Below are positions 51,447 to 60,181 of a stretch of 64,000 bases of DNA, in pieces. Below the pieces are notes generated by a model. The model saw nothing but the letters and a program-made list of their open reading frames with translations, was not told the DNA's origin and ran no database searches. Both the position numbers and the translations under genes were made by a program. Source of the DNA: Zhihengliuella sp. Lineage in GTDB: Bacteria > Actinomycetota > Actinomycetes > Actinomycetales > Micrococcaceae. Positions within the stretch are counted from its first letter, which is position 1. The number at the start of each line of letters is the position of its first letter. The stretch covers positions 1 through 64,000 of the forward strand of contig NZ_JAPSJL010000004.1 of NCBI RefSeq assembly GCF_031178195.1, written 5' to 3'.

Positions 51447-52886
51447 TCAGCGAATCGGTCGCGAGCGGACGGTCCGCCGGAGCCTGAAGTGATAGTAGGC
51501 GTAGCACGCGCCGACGAACGGGAGGCCGAAGTAGAGGGCCGCCACCTGCTCGGGATCGAACGCGATGCCGATCAGCGAGACAAGGCAGAGCGCGAAGGCC
51601 AGGATCGGGACCACCGGGAAGAAAGGCGAGCGGTACGGCAGATCGGCGATGTCGCCGCCGGCGCGGACGAAGGCCCGCCGGTGGAAGAAGTGCGAGGCGG
51701 TGATGGACATCCAGACCCCGACGACGGCGAAGCCGGAGATCGAGACCAGGACCAGGAAGACCGTCTCCGGGGCGATGACGCTGCTGATCAGCGACGCCAG
51801 CCCGCCGAGCATGCTCACGGAGAGCGCGACCAGCGGGATGCCGCGGCGGGTGACCCGGCGCAGGACGGCGGGGGCCTGGCCCTCGTCGGCGAGCGAGTAG
51901 AGCATGCGGGCGCAGGAGAACAGGCCGCTGTTCCCGGCGGACAGGAGGGCCGTGATGATGACGAAGTTCATCAGGTCCGCCGCCCACGGGATGCCGATGG
52001 TCGAGAAGACCGTGACGAAGGGACTCTCATCCACGCCGACCTCCTGGTACGGCACGGTCGCCGCGATGACGGCGATGGCACCGACGAAGAAGATCAGGAG
52101 CCGGATCACGGTGCTGCGCATGGCCTTCGGGATGCTGGTCGCCGGATCCTTGGTCTCGCCCGCGGCGACGCCGATCAGCTCCGAGCCGGAGAACGCGTAG
52201 AAGACGGCCAGCGTGGTGATCAGGACGCCCGTGAAACCGTTCGGGAAGAGGCCGGCGGTGGTCTGGAAGTTCTCGAAGAGGAAGGGGTGGTCGCCGCCCT
52301 CGCTCAGCGGGCGGAAGCCGAGGAGCGCCGCGCCGCCGAGGACGATGAGTCCGATCACCGCGGCGACCTTGACCAGGGCGAACCAGAACTCGGCCTCGCC
52401 GAAGAACTTCGACGAGACCGCGTTGAGTCCGAAGAGCAGGGCCGCGAAGACCAGGCACCAGATCCAGACGTCGACGGCCGGGAACCAGCGCTGCATGAGC
52501 AGGCCAGCGGCGGTGAACTCCGAGCCGAGCGCGACGGCCCAGGTCAGCCAGTACAGCCAGGCGGTCGCGAAGCCCGTGCCCGGGCCGATCGAGCGGGTGG
52601 CGTAGACGTGGAACGCGCCTGAGACCGGGTAGGCGACGGCGAGCTCGCTGAGGCAGGACATCACCAGGTAGACCACGAACGCGCCGATGAGGTAGGCGAT
52701 CACGGCACCGAGCGGGCCCGCCTGCGAGATCGTGTAGCCGGAACTGACGAAGAGCCCGGAGCCGATCACCCCGCCCATGGCGATCATGATCAGGTGCCGC
52801 GGACCGAGGGACCGCTGGAGGCCGGTCTCGGCAGGCTGCGCGGCGGCGCTCGCCGCTGCCGGGGCGGCAGAGATCGAGGGGTTCAT
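51447..52886 (-). CDS. mmuP: APC amino acid permease, S-methylmethionine type
   Basis: 479 residues and about 12 helices. The amino acid transporter signature is LGPRHLIMIAMGGVIGSGLF with SSGYTISQAGPLGAVIAYLI next; FYAFSGSELIGVAAGETKDP with SIPKAMRSTVIRLLIFFVGA and LLSAGNSGLFSCARMLYSLA are the classic AAT-family segments. It belongs to the branch with E. coli MmuP/GabP/LysP. Transport of S-methylmethionine is inferred from the mmuM gene 53 bases downstream. A short Ala-rich cytosolic start is seen. Confidence 0.82.
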   Translation of the reverse strand: MNPSISAAPAAASAAAQPAETGLQRSLGPRHLIMIAMGGVIGSGLFVSSGYTISQAGPLGAVIAYLIGAFVVYLVMSCLSELAVAYPVSGAFHVYATRSIGPGTGFATAWLYWLTWAVALGSEFTAAGLLMQRWFPAVDVWIWCLVFAALLFGLNAVSSKFFGEAEFWFALVKVAAVIGLIVLGGAALLGFRPLSEGGDHPFLFENFQTTAGLFPNGFTGVLITTLAVFYAFSGSELIGVAAGETKDPATSIPKAMRSTVIRLLIFFVGAIAVIAATVPYQEVGVDESPFVTVFSTIGIPWAADLMNFVIITALLSAGNSGLFSCARMLYSLADEGQAPAVLRRVTRRGIPLVALSVSMLGGLASLISSVIAPETVFLVLVSISGFAVVGVWMSITASHFFHRRAFVRAGGDIADLPYRSPFFPVVPILAFALCLVSLIGIAFDPEQVAALYFGLPFVGACYAYYHFRLRRTVRSRPIR

Positions 52887-53183
52887 GGGGACTCCCGGGA
52901 ATCGTCGTGTCAGAGGTGGGCGTGCCGGTGCCGCTGCCGGAGAGGCGAGAGGGGCGCGGGCGACGGAAGGACTTTACCGGCGCGTCGGGAGCGGGTTCGC
53001 CCCGGAGTCGGTCGGTTACAACGGCCCGGGAGGCGCCTCGGAAGATGACCCGGCATGACGTTCCGAGTCGGCATTGTTACTGCCCAGGCATGGCACTTCA
53101 CGCCAAGGGATGGGGTAGGCCGGAACTCCGTCGCGAGCTCTCCTAAGCCAGGGAACGGGCCGCATGGCCCGCGGCCGCCCCGG
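52887..53183. other. Intergenic region between mmuP and the CGNR gene
   Basis: About 297 bases without a convincing gene. On the minus strand it is the leader of mmuP. It has short GC-rich inverted pieces and a run GGACTTTACCGG (52971-52982), but I could not find a conserved SAM-riboswitch core. Some short plus-strand open stretches exist without ribosome sites and are not reported as genes. Confidence 0.4.
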
Positions 53184-53729
53184 TCAGGCGGACCGTGCCT
53201 TGCGCTCGCGGTAGGCGCGGACGTGCTCGCGGTTCGCGCAGTTGCCCGTGTCGCAGAACCGCTTGGACCGGTTGCGGGACTCGTCCAGCAGCAGTGCCTC
53301 GCAGTCCTGCGCCGCGCAGACGCGCAGGCGCTCGAGCTCGCCGCTGCGGATCACGTCGAGCACGGCCAGGGCGATCTCCACGGCGATGCGCTCGGCCAGC
53401 GGTGCCTCCGGCGTGGTCGCGTGCAGGTGGTAGTCCCACCCGTCGTGCTTGACGAGCTGCGGGAGGGCACGCGCGTTGCGCAGGATGTTGTTCACCAGTT
53501 CGACGGCGTGGTCCTCCTCCGCCGTCCAGAGGGTGCGGAACACCGTCCGCAGGTGACGCACCTCGCGCAGCTCGCCCTCGGTCCGCGTCCGCGATCCGGT
53601 GAAGTCCTCCTCCTGCAGGAAGTGGTCCAGGTCGGCCATGGTCCGCAGGTCGTCCCCGGGCCCCGCCGCCGTGTTCACCAGGTGGACGGCCGTCTTCAGT
53701 GACAGCAGGGTGTCAGGGGCAAAGTGCAT
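53184..53729 (-). CDS. CGNR zinc-finger transcriptional regulator (ABATE domain)
   Basis: 181 residues from ATG 53729; GGAGG lies twelve bases upstream. The N-terminal part (LSLKTAVHLVNTAAGPGDDL, LREVRHLRTVFRTLWTAEED) matches the ABATE ligand-binding domain of putative stress-induced regulators. The C-terminal 45 residues contain the CGNR zinc finger: RVCAAQDCEALLLDES, then RFCDTGNCANREHVRAYRER, with four cysteines and the C-A-N-R variant of the motif. It probably binds DNA and responds to a small molecule. Divergent from an EamA exporter, which it may regulate. Confidence 0.88.
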   Translation of the reverse strand: MHFAPDTLLSLKTAVHLVNTAAGPGDDLRTMADLDHFLQEEDFTGSRTRTEGELREVRHLRTVFRTLWTAEEDHAVELVNNILRNARALPQLVKHDGWDYHLHATTPEAPLAERIAVEIALAVLDVIRSGELERLRVCAAQDCEALLLDESRNRSKRFCDTGNCANREHVRAYRERKARSA

Positions 53730-53869
53730 GACGGTTGTGAACCTCCGGGGATGAGCGCGTATCATCGTCTGTCAGGAGTCTAATTCATTTCACCCATGAC
53801 CGCTCGGTGCCATCTCGGCGCAGCGGGAGGGGAGCGCGCGAGCCGGGGGCTCGGGGACGGGAGAGAGCT

Positions 53870-54949
53870 GTGGAGCAGCAGAGCGGGTCGGCGCCCGGAA
53901 CGACGGAACGGGGCGCGGCGGGCGGTGCGGCCCTGGCGCCGCGCCGGCCTTCGGCGGCGGGTGTCTGGGTGGCCCTGCTGAGCGCGGCCGTGTTCGCGAC
54001 GTCCGGGGCCTTCGCCAAGCCGCTGCTCGACGCCGGCTGGTCCAGCGGCGCGGCCGTCGGCGTCCGCATGCTCGGCGCGGCGGCGATCCTCCTGGTCCCG
54101 ACCCTGTTCGTCCTGCGCGGCCAGTGGCACACGCTCGCCTCCAACTGGAAGCCGGTGGTGCTCTTCGGCGTCTTCGGCGTGGCCGTGTGCCAGTTCGCCT
54201 ACTTCCAGGCGGTCCAGTACCTGGACGTCTCGGTCGCCCTGCTCCTCGAGTACATGGCGCCGGTCCTGATCGTCCTCGCCTCGTGGGCGGTCACGCGTCA
54301 GCGGCCCCAGTTGATGCGTGCCGGCGGAGTCCTCCTCGCCGTCGCCGGCCTCGTCCTGGTCCTCGACGTGACCGGCTCCCAGTCCGTCCACCCGGCCGGC
54401 GTCCTCTGGGGGCTCGCCGCGGCGATCGGCCTCGCCGTCTACTTCGTGGTGAGCGCCCAGCAGAACGACACCCTGCACCCGCTGGTCCTGACCACCGGGG
54501 GACTGTTCCTGGGCGCCTGCCTCATGTTCGGGCTCGGCGCCGTGGGTCTGATCCCGATGCGGGCCACCTTCGGGATGGTCGAGTTCAGCGGCTTCGAGAC
54601 GCCCTGGTGGGTCGCCCTCGCCGGGCTCATCGTCATCGCCGCCGTGCTGGCCTACGTCTCCGGGATCATCGCGGCCCGCGCGCTCGGCGCCACGCTGGCC
54701 TCCTTCATCGCCCTGACCGAGGTGATGTTCGCCGTGCTCTGGGCCTGGCTGCTGCTCGCGGAGGTCCCGGCCCCCATCCAGATCCTCGGCGGCGTCTGCA
54801 TCGTCGGCGGCGTGCTGCTGGTCCGTACCGACGAACTGCGGCGGATCCGGGCCGCCGGCGAGCCGATGGGCCCGGACCCGCTGCTCAGCGGGCCCGAGGC
54901 GACGGCGCCGATCCCGATCGTGCCGCCGCGCCCGGACTCCGCCGACTGA
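53870..54949 (+). CDS. EamA/DMT family transporter
   Basis: 359 residues from GTG 53870, preceded by GGGAGAGAG; an in-frame ATG at 53807 lies in the promoter zone. A polar start of about 28 residues is followed by ten helices in two EamA repeats: VWVALLSAAVFATSGAFAKP opens the first, GVLWGLAAAIGLAVYFVVSA the second. FIALTEVMFAVLWAWLLLAE near residue 290 is the typical final motif. Members export amino acids, purines or toxic metabolites. The C-terminal 35 residues are Pro/Ala-rich and cytosolic. Divergent from the CGNR regulator and convergent with copA. Confidence 0.88.
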   Translation: MEQQSGSAPGTTERGAAGGAALAPRRPSAAGVWVALLSAAVFATSGAFAKPLLDAGWSSGAAVGVRMLGAAAILLVPTLFVLRGQWHTLASNWKPVVLFGVFGVAVCQFAYFQAVQYLDVSVALLLEYMAPVLIVLASWAVTRQRPQLMRAGGVLLAVAGLVLVLDVTGSQSVHPAGVLWGLAAAIGLAVYFVVSAQQNDTLHPLVLTTGGLFLGACLMFGLGAVGLIPMRATFGMVEFSGFETPWWVALAGLIVIAAVLAYVSGIIAARALGATLASFIALTEVMFAVLWAWLLLAEVPAPIQILGGVCIVGGVLLVRTDELRRIRAAGEPMGPDPLLSGPEATAPIPIVPPRPDSAD

Positions 54950-54968
54950 CCCTGGCGCGCCGCCCGTT

Positions 54969-57371
54969 CTAGTGGGCGGATCCCGCCGCGGCCCCGGCCT
55001 CCGCGGTCGCGGCGTGATCCCGGGCAGCGTGGCCGTTGCCGTCCCGGCGCCCGAAGCGCAGCAGGCGGAGGCTGTTCAGGACCACCAGGACGGAGCTCGC
55101 GGCCATGGCGGCCCCGGCGATCATCGGGTTCAGCAGCCCGAACGCGGCCACCGGGATGCCCAGCGTGTTGTAGGCGAAGGCCCAGAACAGGTTGGTCTTG
55201 ATGGTCCGCAGGGTCGCCCGCGAGAGCTCGATCGCCTGCACCACCTGACCCAGGTGGCTGCCCATCACGGTGATGTCCGCGGCCTCGATGGCCACATCGG
55301 TGCCGGAGCCCATCGCGATGCCGAGGTCGGCCGTCGCCAGCGCCGGCGCGTCGTTCACGCCGTCGCCCACCATCGCGACCGCCGCGCCGCCGGCCTGGAG
55401 TTCCTTCACCACGTCGACCTTGCCGGAGGGCAGGACGCCTGCGTAGACGTCGTCCGGGTCGATGCCCACCTCGGCGGCGACCTGCCGGGCCACACCCGGG
55501 TTGTCGCCGGTGAGGAGGACCGGGCGCAGCCCCAGGTCCTTCAGGCGGGCGATCGCCGCGGCGGAGCCCTCCTTGACGGTGTCGCGGAGCTCGAGCATCC
55601 CGGTCACCCGGGGCGCGCCGGCATCCGTCCCGGCGGTGCCGACGAGAATCGCCGTCGAGCCGGCGTCCTGCGCGGCGCGCAGGCGCCGCCGGACGTCCTC
55701 CGGGACGTCGACGCCGTTCTCGGCCAGCCAGGCGGCCTGCCCGACGACGACGGCCGTCGCCTCGACGCTCGCCCGGACGCCACCGCCGGCCGAGGAGGCG
55801 AAGTCGCGGACGTCCGGCAGGGAGCCGGCCGTCGCGCGGGCGTGCTCGACGATCGCGTGGGCGATGGGGTGCTCGGAGCCGGACTCGGCCGCCCCGGCGA
55901 GGCGCAGCACCTGCCGGCGGGCGTCGTCGTCGGACGCGGTGGTGCCCGCCGAGGGGTGGGCGAAGGCGTGGACCGCGGTGACCTCGAGCTGGCCGGCGGT
56001 GACCGTGCCCGTCTTGTCCAGGACCACCGTGCCGACGCGCCGGGTGTCCTCGAGGACCTCCGGGCCGCGGATCAGCAGGCCCAGCTGGGCGCCGCGGCCC
56101 GTGCCGGCGAGCAGGCCCACCGGGGTGGCCAGGCCCAGGGCGCACGGGCAGGCGATGACCAGGACGGTGACCGCGGCCGTGAACGCGGACTGCAGGTCGC
56201 CGGTCAGGACCAGCCACAGCACGAAGGTCAGCAGCGCGATGGCGAGGACGATCGGGACGAAGACGCCCGAGATCCGGTCCGCCAGTCGGGCGATGGGCGC
56301 CTTGCCCGTCTGCGCCTGGGAGACGAGGCGACCCATCTGCGCCAGCGTGGTCTCGCTGCCGACGCGCGTGGCCTTCACGAGCAGGCGTCCGGAGGTGTTG
56401 ATGGTCGCCCCGGTGACGGCGTCGCCGGGCGCGACCTCGACCGGCACGGACTCGCCGGTGAGGAGGGAGGTGTCCACGGCGGAGGCGCCGTCGAGCACCT
56501 CGCCGTCGGTGGCGATCTTCTCGCCCGGGCGGACCACCAGGACGTCGCCGGGGACGAGGTCCTGCGCCGGGATGCGCTCCTCCCGGTCGCGCCCGTCCGG
56601 GCCGGGGCGCAGCACGGTCGCGTCCTTGGCGCCCAGGCTGAGCAGGGACTTCAGGGCGTCGCCGGCGCGCGCCTTGGCTCGGGCCTCGAGCCAGCGCCCG
56701 AGCAGCAGGAACGTCGCGACGACGCCGGCCGTCTCGAAGTACAGCTGGTGGTCCGCCATGGAGGCCATGTGGCCGCCGGCGTGCGCGGTGAGGTCCGGCG
56801 TGCTGATCAGCTGCCACGCGGAGAAGAGGTAGGCGGCGAGCACGCCGATCGAGACGAGCGTGTCCATGGTGGAGGCGCCGTGCCGGGCGTTGACGGCGGC
56901 GGCGCGGTGGAACGGCCAGCCGGACCACAGGGTCACCGGGGTGGCGAGCGCGAACGCGACCCAGCCCCAGTGCGGGAACTGGGCGCCCGGGACCATGGAG
57001 ATGACGAACAGCGGGATGGTGAAGACGGCCGCGACGATCAGGCGGGTGCGCAGGACGTCGGCGGGGAGGTCCTCGTGCTGGTGGCCGTGGCCGTGCTCGT
57101 GCTTGACCTCCTCGGCCTGGTAGCCGGCCGATTCGACGGCGCGGATGAGCTCGTCGGTGCTCATGCCGGCGGGGGCGGTCACCCGCGCGGATTCGAGAGG
57201 CAGGTTGACGGTGGCCTCGACGCCGTCGAGCTTCCCGAGCTTCCGCTCCACGCGGCGTACGCAGGAGGCGCAGGTCATCCCGTCGATCGAGAGCTCGACG
57301 ACGCGGGTCTCGGCGCCGTGCGCGGAGTGGTCGGCAGCGGGGCTGCCGTGGGCGGTGTGGTGGCTGGTCAT
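54969..57371 (-). CDS. copA: Copper-exporting P-type ATPase
   Basis: 800 residues. His-rich start ([16 protein letters not shown]), then one heavy-metal domain with [10 protein letters not shown], a second His-rich linker ([11 protein letters not shown]) and eight membrane helices. Key motifs: TGES in the actuator domain, [14 protein letters not shown] (CPC metal site in helix 6), DKTGT with the phosphorylated Asp, SEHPIAHAI (HP motif), TGDNPGVA and [14 protein letters not shown] with these helices marks Cu(I) exporters of the CopA type. It pumps copper out using ATP. Third gene of csoR-copZ-copA, separated from copZ by 166 bases with hairpins. Convergent with the EamA gene 19 bases away. Confidence 0.95.
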   Translation of the reverse strand: MTSHHTAHGSPAADHSAHGAETRVVELSIDGMTCASCVRRVERKLGKLDGVEATVNLPLESARVTAPAGMSTDELIRAVESAGYQAEEVKHEHGHGHQHEDLPADVLRTRLIVAAVFTIPLFVISMVPGAQFPHWGWVAFALATPVTLWSGWPFHRAAAVNARHGASTMDTLVSIGVLAAYLFSAWQLISTPDLTAHAGGHMASMADHQLYFETAGVVATFLLLGRWLEARAKARAGDALKSLLSLGAKDATVLRPGPDGRDREERIPAQDLVPGDVLVVRPGEKIATDGEVLDGASAVDTSLLTGESVPVEVAPGDAVTGATINTSGRLLVKATRVGSETTLAQMGRLVSQAQTGKAPIARLADRISGVFVPIVLAIALLTFVLWLVLTGDLQSAFTAAVTVLVIACPCALGLATPVGLLAGTGRGAQLGLLIRGPEVLEDTRRVGTVVLDKTGTVTAGQLEVTAVHAFAHPSAGTTASDDDARRQVLRLAGAAESGSEHPIAHAIVEHARATAGSLPDVRDFASSAGGGVRASVEATAVVVGQAAWLAENGVDVPEDVRRRLRAAQDAGSTAILVGTAGTDAGAPRVTGMLELRDTVKEGSAAAIARLKDLGLRPVLLTGDNPGVARQVAAEVGIDPDDVYAGVLPSGKVDVVKELQAGGAAVAMVGDGVNDAPALATADLGIAMGSGTDVAIEAADITVMGSHLGQVVQAIELSRATLRTIKTNLFWAFAYNTLGIPVAAFGLLNPMIAGAAMAASSVLVVLNSLRLLRFGRRDGNGHAARDHAATAEAGAAAGSAH

Positions 57372-57419
57372 GATGGCTCCCGAATGGGCAGAGGGGTATC
57401 CACGAGCGGAGGGGTGGAG

Positions 57420-57475
57420 CGGTGCGGACCGACGGCGAGCCGGCCCGCACCGTGCGAGCGGAGCCGGGGGCTCCG
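57420..57475 (-). promoter_or_regulatory. Hairpins in the copZ-copA spacer
   Basis: CGGTGCGG (57420-57427) pairs with 57445-57452 and CGGAGCC (57459-57465) with 57469-57475. In the operon transcript these could cut read-through into copA, making the chaperone more abundant than the pump. No second promoter is obvious. Confidence 0.45.
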
Positions 57476-57537
57476 GCCCGATGGAGGGGGAGGCGGTGGC
57501 CGGACGGTGCCCGAACGGCGCCGGCCGGCCCCCGCGG

Positions 57538-57768
57538 TCAGCCGTTGTTGCTGACCAGGGTGTAGCCGGCCTCGGCGACGGCCTCCCCGACCTGGGCCTC
57601 AGTGAGCTCGCGGGCAGAGGTGATGCGGGCCGTGGACACGCCGCCGGCGTTGAGGTCGATGTCGACGGACTCGACGCCGGCGATCGACTCGATCTCCTCC
57701 GTCACGGAGGCGACGCAGTGGCCGCAGGTCATGCCGGCGATGTCGACGGTGAGGGTGGTGGTGCTCAT
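57538..57768 (-). CDS. copZ: Copper chaperone CopZ
   Basis: 76 residues, one ferredoxin-like heavy-metal-associated domain. [20 protein letters not shown] carries the MxCxxC copper(I) site; the rest follows the usual beta-alpha-beta pattern ([29 protein letters not shown]). It hands copper to CopA or the regulator in the cytosol. Located 43 bases after csoR and upstream of copA in one operon. Confidence 0.95.
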   Translation of the reverse strand: MSTTTLTVDIAGMTCGHCVASVTEEIESIAGVESVDIDLNAGGVSTARITSARELTEAQVGEAVAEAGYTLVSNNG

Positions 57769-57811
57769 AGGGTTCTCCTCGGGGGTGGTGGTGTCGGTGG
57801 TTCGGAGCGGG

Positions 57812-58162
57812 TCAGCGCAGGAGACGGCCGATGGCCGCGGAGGCCTCCTTGACCTTCGCGTCGACGATGCTGGGGTCGCCGGTGGCCTGCGAGCGCTCGG
57901 CGGCGCCCACCACGCAGTGGCCGATGTGGTCCTCGACGAGGTTCAGCGACACCTTGTGCAGGGCGGCGTTGACCGCGGCGACCTGGGTGAGGACGTCGAT
58001 GCAGTACGTGTCCTCCTCGACCATGCGTGCGATCCCGCGCACCTGCCCCTCGATGCGGCGCAGCCGCTTGAGCAGCGCCTCCTTGTCGGCCGAGTAGCCG
58101 TGAGGTCCGGTGTCCGGGGCCGTGCCGTGGGGTGCGGTGGGGTGCGGGCTCGTCGTCTCCAT
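57812..58162 (-). CDS. csoR: Copper-sensing transcriptional repressor CsoR
   Basis: 116 residues from ATG 58162; ATG 58174 cannot be the start because it lies inside the -10 box. An N-terminal polar tail of about 22 residues is followed by the helical core: YSADKEALLKRLRRIEGQVR, GIARMVEEDTYCIDVLTQV with the first Cys ligand, and LVEDHIGHCVVGAA with the His and second Cys ligands of the Cu(I) site. Apo-CsoR binds DNA and copper releases it. Two matching operators precede it. Predicted to be translated from a leaderless mRNA. Confidence 0.93.
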   Translation of the reverse strand: METTSPHPTAPHGTAPDTGPHGYSADKEALLKRLRRIEGQVRGIARMVEEDTYCIDVLTQVAAVNAALHKVSLNLVEDHIGHCVVGAAERSQATGDPSIVDAKVKEASAAIGRLLR

Positions 58163-58169
58163 GACCGCA

Positions 58170-58198
58170 AACATACCCCTCAGGGGTATCGCCGTCAA
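58170..58198 (-). promoter_or_regulatory. csoR-copZ-copA promoter
   Basis: On the minus strand TTGACG (58198-58193) and TATGTT (58175-58170) are separated by 17 bases. The predicted start lies at or next to ATG 58162. Confidence 0.7.
58173..58189. promoter_or_regulatory. CsoR operator 1
   Basis: ATACCCCTCAGGGGTAT is a perfect 17-base palindrome filling the spacer and the upstream edge of the -10 box of the csoR promoter, where bound repressor would exclude RNA polymerase. It matches the TACCC-GGGTA pattern of CsoR sites. Confidence 0.85.
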
Positions 58199-58199
58199 G

Positions 58200-58214
58200 T
58201 ACCCCCTGGGGGTA
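58200..58214. promoter_or_regulatory. CsoR operator 2
   Basis: TACCCCCTGGGGGTA is a perfect 15-base palindrome upstream of the -35 box, 26 bases centre-to-centre from operator 1. It could give cooperative repression or affect the divergent methionine aminopeptidase gene. Confidence 0.75.
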
Positions 58215-58324
58215 TTTTTCGTCGGTCTGCGCGAGCCGTCGAGCCGAGCGGCAGCCTGGCAGAGGGAATCCCGGGGGAAGATAGGCTGGCGGGGACCGAA
58301 GGCCGCCTGTTGGAGGAGCACTGC

Positions 58325-59110
58325 GTGATCGAGATCCTGAACCCCGCCGAGCTGGCGCGCGCCCGGGTCACCGGCCGCCTCGTCGCCGACATCCTGCAGT
58401 CCGTGCGGGACCGGGCGGCGGTGGGCACCAATCTCCTGGAGATCGACCGCTGGGTGAAGGACATGATCGTCGCCGCCGACGCGCGCTCCTGCTACGTGGA
58501 CTACGAGCCGTCCTTCGGCCGGGGGCCGTTCGGCCACTACGTCTGCACCGCCGTGAACGACGCCGTGCTGCACGGCCTGCCGCACGACTACGCCCTCGCC
58601 GACGGCGACCTGCTGACGCTCGACCTCGCGGTGGTGCTGGACGGGGTCGCGGCGGACTCCGCCATCAGCTTCTTGGTGGGGGAGGCGCGACCGCCGGAGA
58701 GCGTGGCCCTGATCGAGGCGACCGAGCGCGCGCTGGAGGCGGGCATCGCGGCCGCGCGGCCCGGAGCCCGGATCGGCGACATCTCCCACGCGATCGGCAC
58801 GGTCCTCGGCGACGCCGGCTACCCGGTCAACACCGAGTTCGGCGGCCACGGCATCGGCTCCACCATGCACCAGGACCCGCACGTGCCGAACACCGGCCGC
58901 CCCGGCCGGGGCTACACGCTCCGGCCCGGACTGATGCTCGCCCTCGAGCCCTGGGCCATGGTGGACACGGCCCGGCTCGTCACCGACCCCGACGGCTGGA
59001 CGCTGCGCAGCGCCACCGGCTGCCGGACCGCGCACAGCGAGCACACGGTCGCCATCACGGACGACGGCGCCGAGATCCTCACGATCCCGACGCCGCCGAC
59101 CATGGCCTAG
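58325..59110 (+). CDS. map: Methionine aminopeptidase, type I
   Basis: 261 residues from GTG 58325, eight bases after GGAGG; the open frame upstream covers the copper operators. Pita-bread fold enzyme removing the initiator Met. Metal ligands can be traced in LLTLDLAVVLDG (Asp), VAADSAISF (Asp), GGHGIGSTMHQD (His), LMLALEPWAM (Glu) and AHSEHTVAIT (Glu). The substrate His is in FGHYVCTAVND. Length matches type Ia. A TAGGCT -10 candidate lies near 58282. Not linked by function to the copper genes; actinobacteria often carry two map genes and this may be the second. Confidence 0.92.
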   Translation: MIEILNPAELARARVTGRLVADILQSVRDRAAVGTNLLEIDRWVKDMIVAADARSCYVDYEPSFGRGPFGHYVCTAVNDAVLHGLPHDYALADGDLLTLDLAVVLDGVAADSAISFLVGEARPPESVALIEATERALEAGIAAARPGARIGDISHAIGTVLGDAGYPVNTEFGGHGIGSTMHQDPHVPNTGRPGRGYTLRPGLMLALEPWAMVDTARLVTDPDGWTLRSATGCRTAHSEHTVAITDDGAEILTIPTPPTMA

Positions 59111-59140
59111 GGCGGTTCGCTAACCGGCGACGGCCGCCCT
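59109..59140. terminator. Hairpin between map and threonine aldolase genes
   Basis: AGGGCGG (59109-59115) pairs with 59134-59140; an inner CGGTT/AACCG pairing is an alternative. It spans both convergent stop codons. Confidence 0.45.
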
Positions 59141-60181
59141 CACGGCGGCGATCAGGCCGTCGATGTCCTCCTCGGTGGTGTCCCAGGAGCACATGAGGCG
59201 GACCTCCCCGGTGGCCTGGTCCCAGTCGTAGAACCGGTACGACTCGCGCACGCGGTCCGCGGCGCCGTCGGGCAGGACGGCGAAGACGCCGTTGGACTGG
59301 GTCGGCTGCGTCAGCGTGACGGCGTCGAGGCCCGCCAGGCCCTCGCGGAGCCGCTGCGCCATCCGGTTCGCGTGCCCGGCCGAGCGCAGCCACAGGTCGC
59401 CCTCGTACAGGGCGATCAGCTGGGCCGAGAGGAAGCGCATCTTCGAGGCGAGCTGCATGTCCATCTTGCGCAGGTACTGCAGGCCCGGGTCATCCTCCCC
59501 GAGCCAGACCACGGCCTCGCCGAACAGCATGCCGTTCTTGGTCCCGCCCATGCTCACGACGTCGACCCCGGCGTCCGTGGTGAACGCGCGCAGCGGCACG
59601 CCCAGGTGGGCCGCCGCATTGGACAGGCGCGCACCGTCCAGGTGCAGGCGCATGCCGCGGGCGTGCACGTGGTCCGCGATCGCGCGGATCTCCTCCGGCG
59701 TGTAGCAGGTGCCGAGCTCAGTGGTCTGCGTGATGGACACGGCCAGCGGCTGGGCGCGGTGCTCGTCGCCCCAGCCCCAGGCCTCGCGGTCGATCAGGTC
59801 CGGCGTGAGCTTGCCGTCCGGGGTCGGCACGGACAGCAGCTTCATGCCGCCCATGCGCTCCGGCGCGCCGTTCTCGTCCACGTTGATGTGGGCGGTGGTG
59901 GCGCAGACGACGGCGCCCCAGCGGGGCAGCAGCGCCTGCAGCGAGAGGACGTTGGCGCCGGTGCCGTTGAAGACCGGGAAGGCCTGCGCCCGCTCGCCGA
60001 AGTGGCCGCGGACCACGTCCTGCAGGCGGGCCGTCCAGCCGTCCTCGCCGTAGGCGGTCGCGTGGCCCGAGTTCGCCGCGGCGACGGCCGCGAGGACCTC
60101 CGGGTGGGCACCGGCGTAGTTGTCGGAGGCGAACCCGCGCGGCTGGGCGAGCACGGCGGGTTCCGTGGCGGTCGAGGTCAT
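59120..60181 (-). CDS. Low-specificity L-threonine aldolase family enzyme
   Basis: 353 residues from ATG 60181, which overlaps the stop of the SDR gene (ATGA). PLP-dependent fold type I enzyme cleaving threonine or related beta-hydroxy amino acids to glycine and an aldehyde. GFASDNYAGAHPEVLAAVAA is the family start, and HLDGARLSNAAAHLGVPL and MGGTKNGMLFGEAVVWL follow, the latter with the PLP Lys. Downstream partner of an SDR enzyme and a DUF6421-like protein; with the SDR it could act on one beta-hydroxy amino acid or aldehyde, which is inference. Confidence 0.85.
   Translation of the reverse strand: MTSTATEPAVLAQPRGFASDNYAGAHPEVLAAVAAANSGHATAYGEDGWTARLQDVVRGHFGERAQAFPVFNGTGANVLSLQALLPRWGAVVCATTAHINVDENGAPERMGGMKLLSVPTPDGKLTPDLIDREAWGWGDEHRAQPLAVSITQTTELGTCYTPEEIRAIADHVHARGMRLHLDGARLSNAAAHLGVPLRAFTTDAGVDVVSMGGTKNGMLFGEAVVWLGEDDPGLQYLRKMDMQLASKMRFLSAQLIALYEGDLWLRSAGHANRMAQRLREGLAGLDAVTLTQPTQSNGVFAVLPDGAADRVRESYRFYDWDQATGEVRLMCSWDTTEEDIDGLIAAVRAAVAG

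Noticed and set aside
58172-58174. ATG 58174 as the start of csoR
   Set aside because: It lies inside the predicted -10 box and the CsoR operator; ATG 58162 fits a leaderless start.
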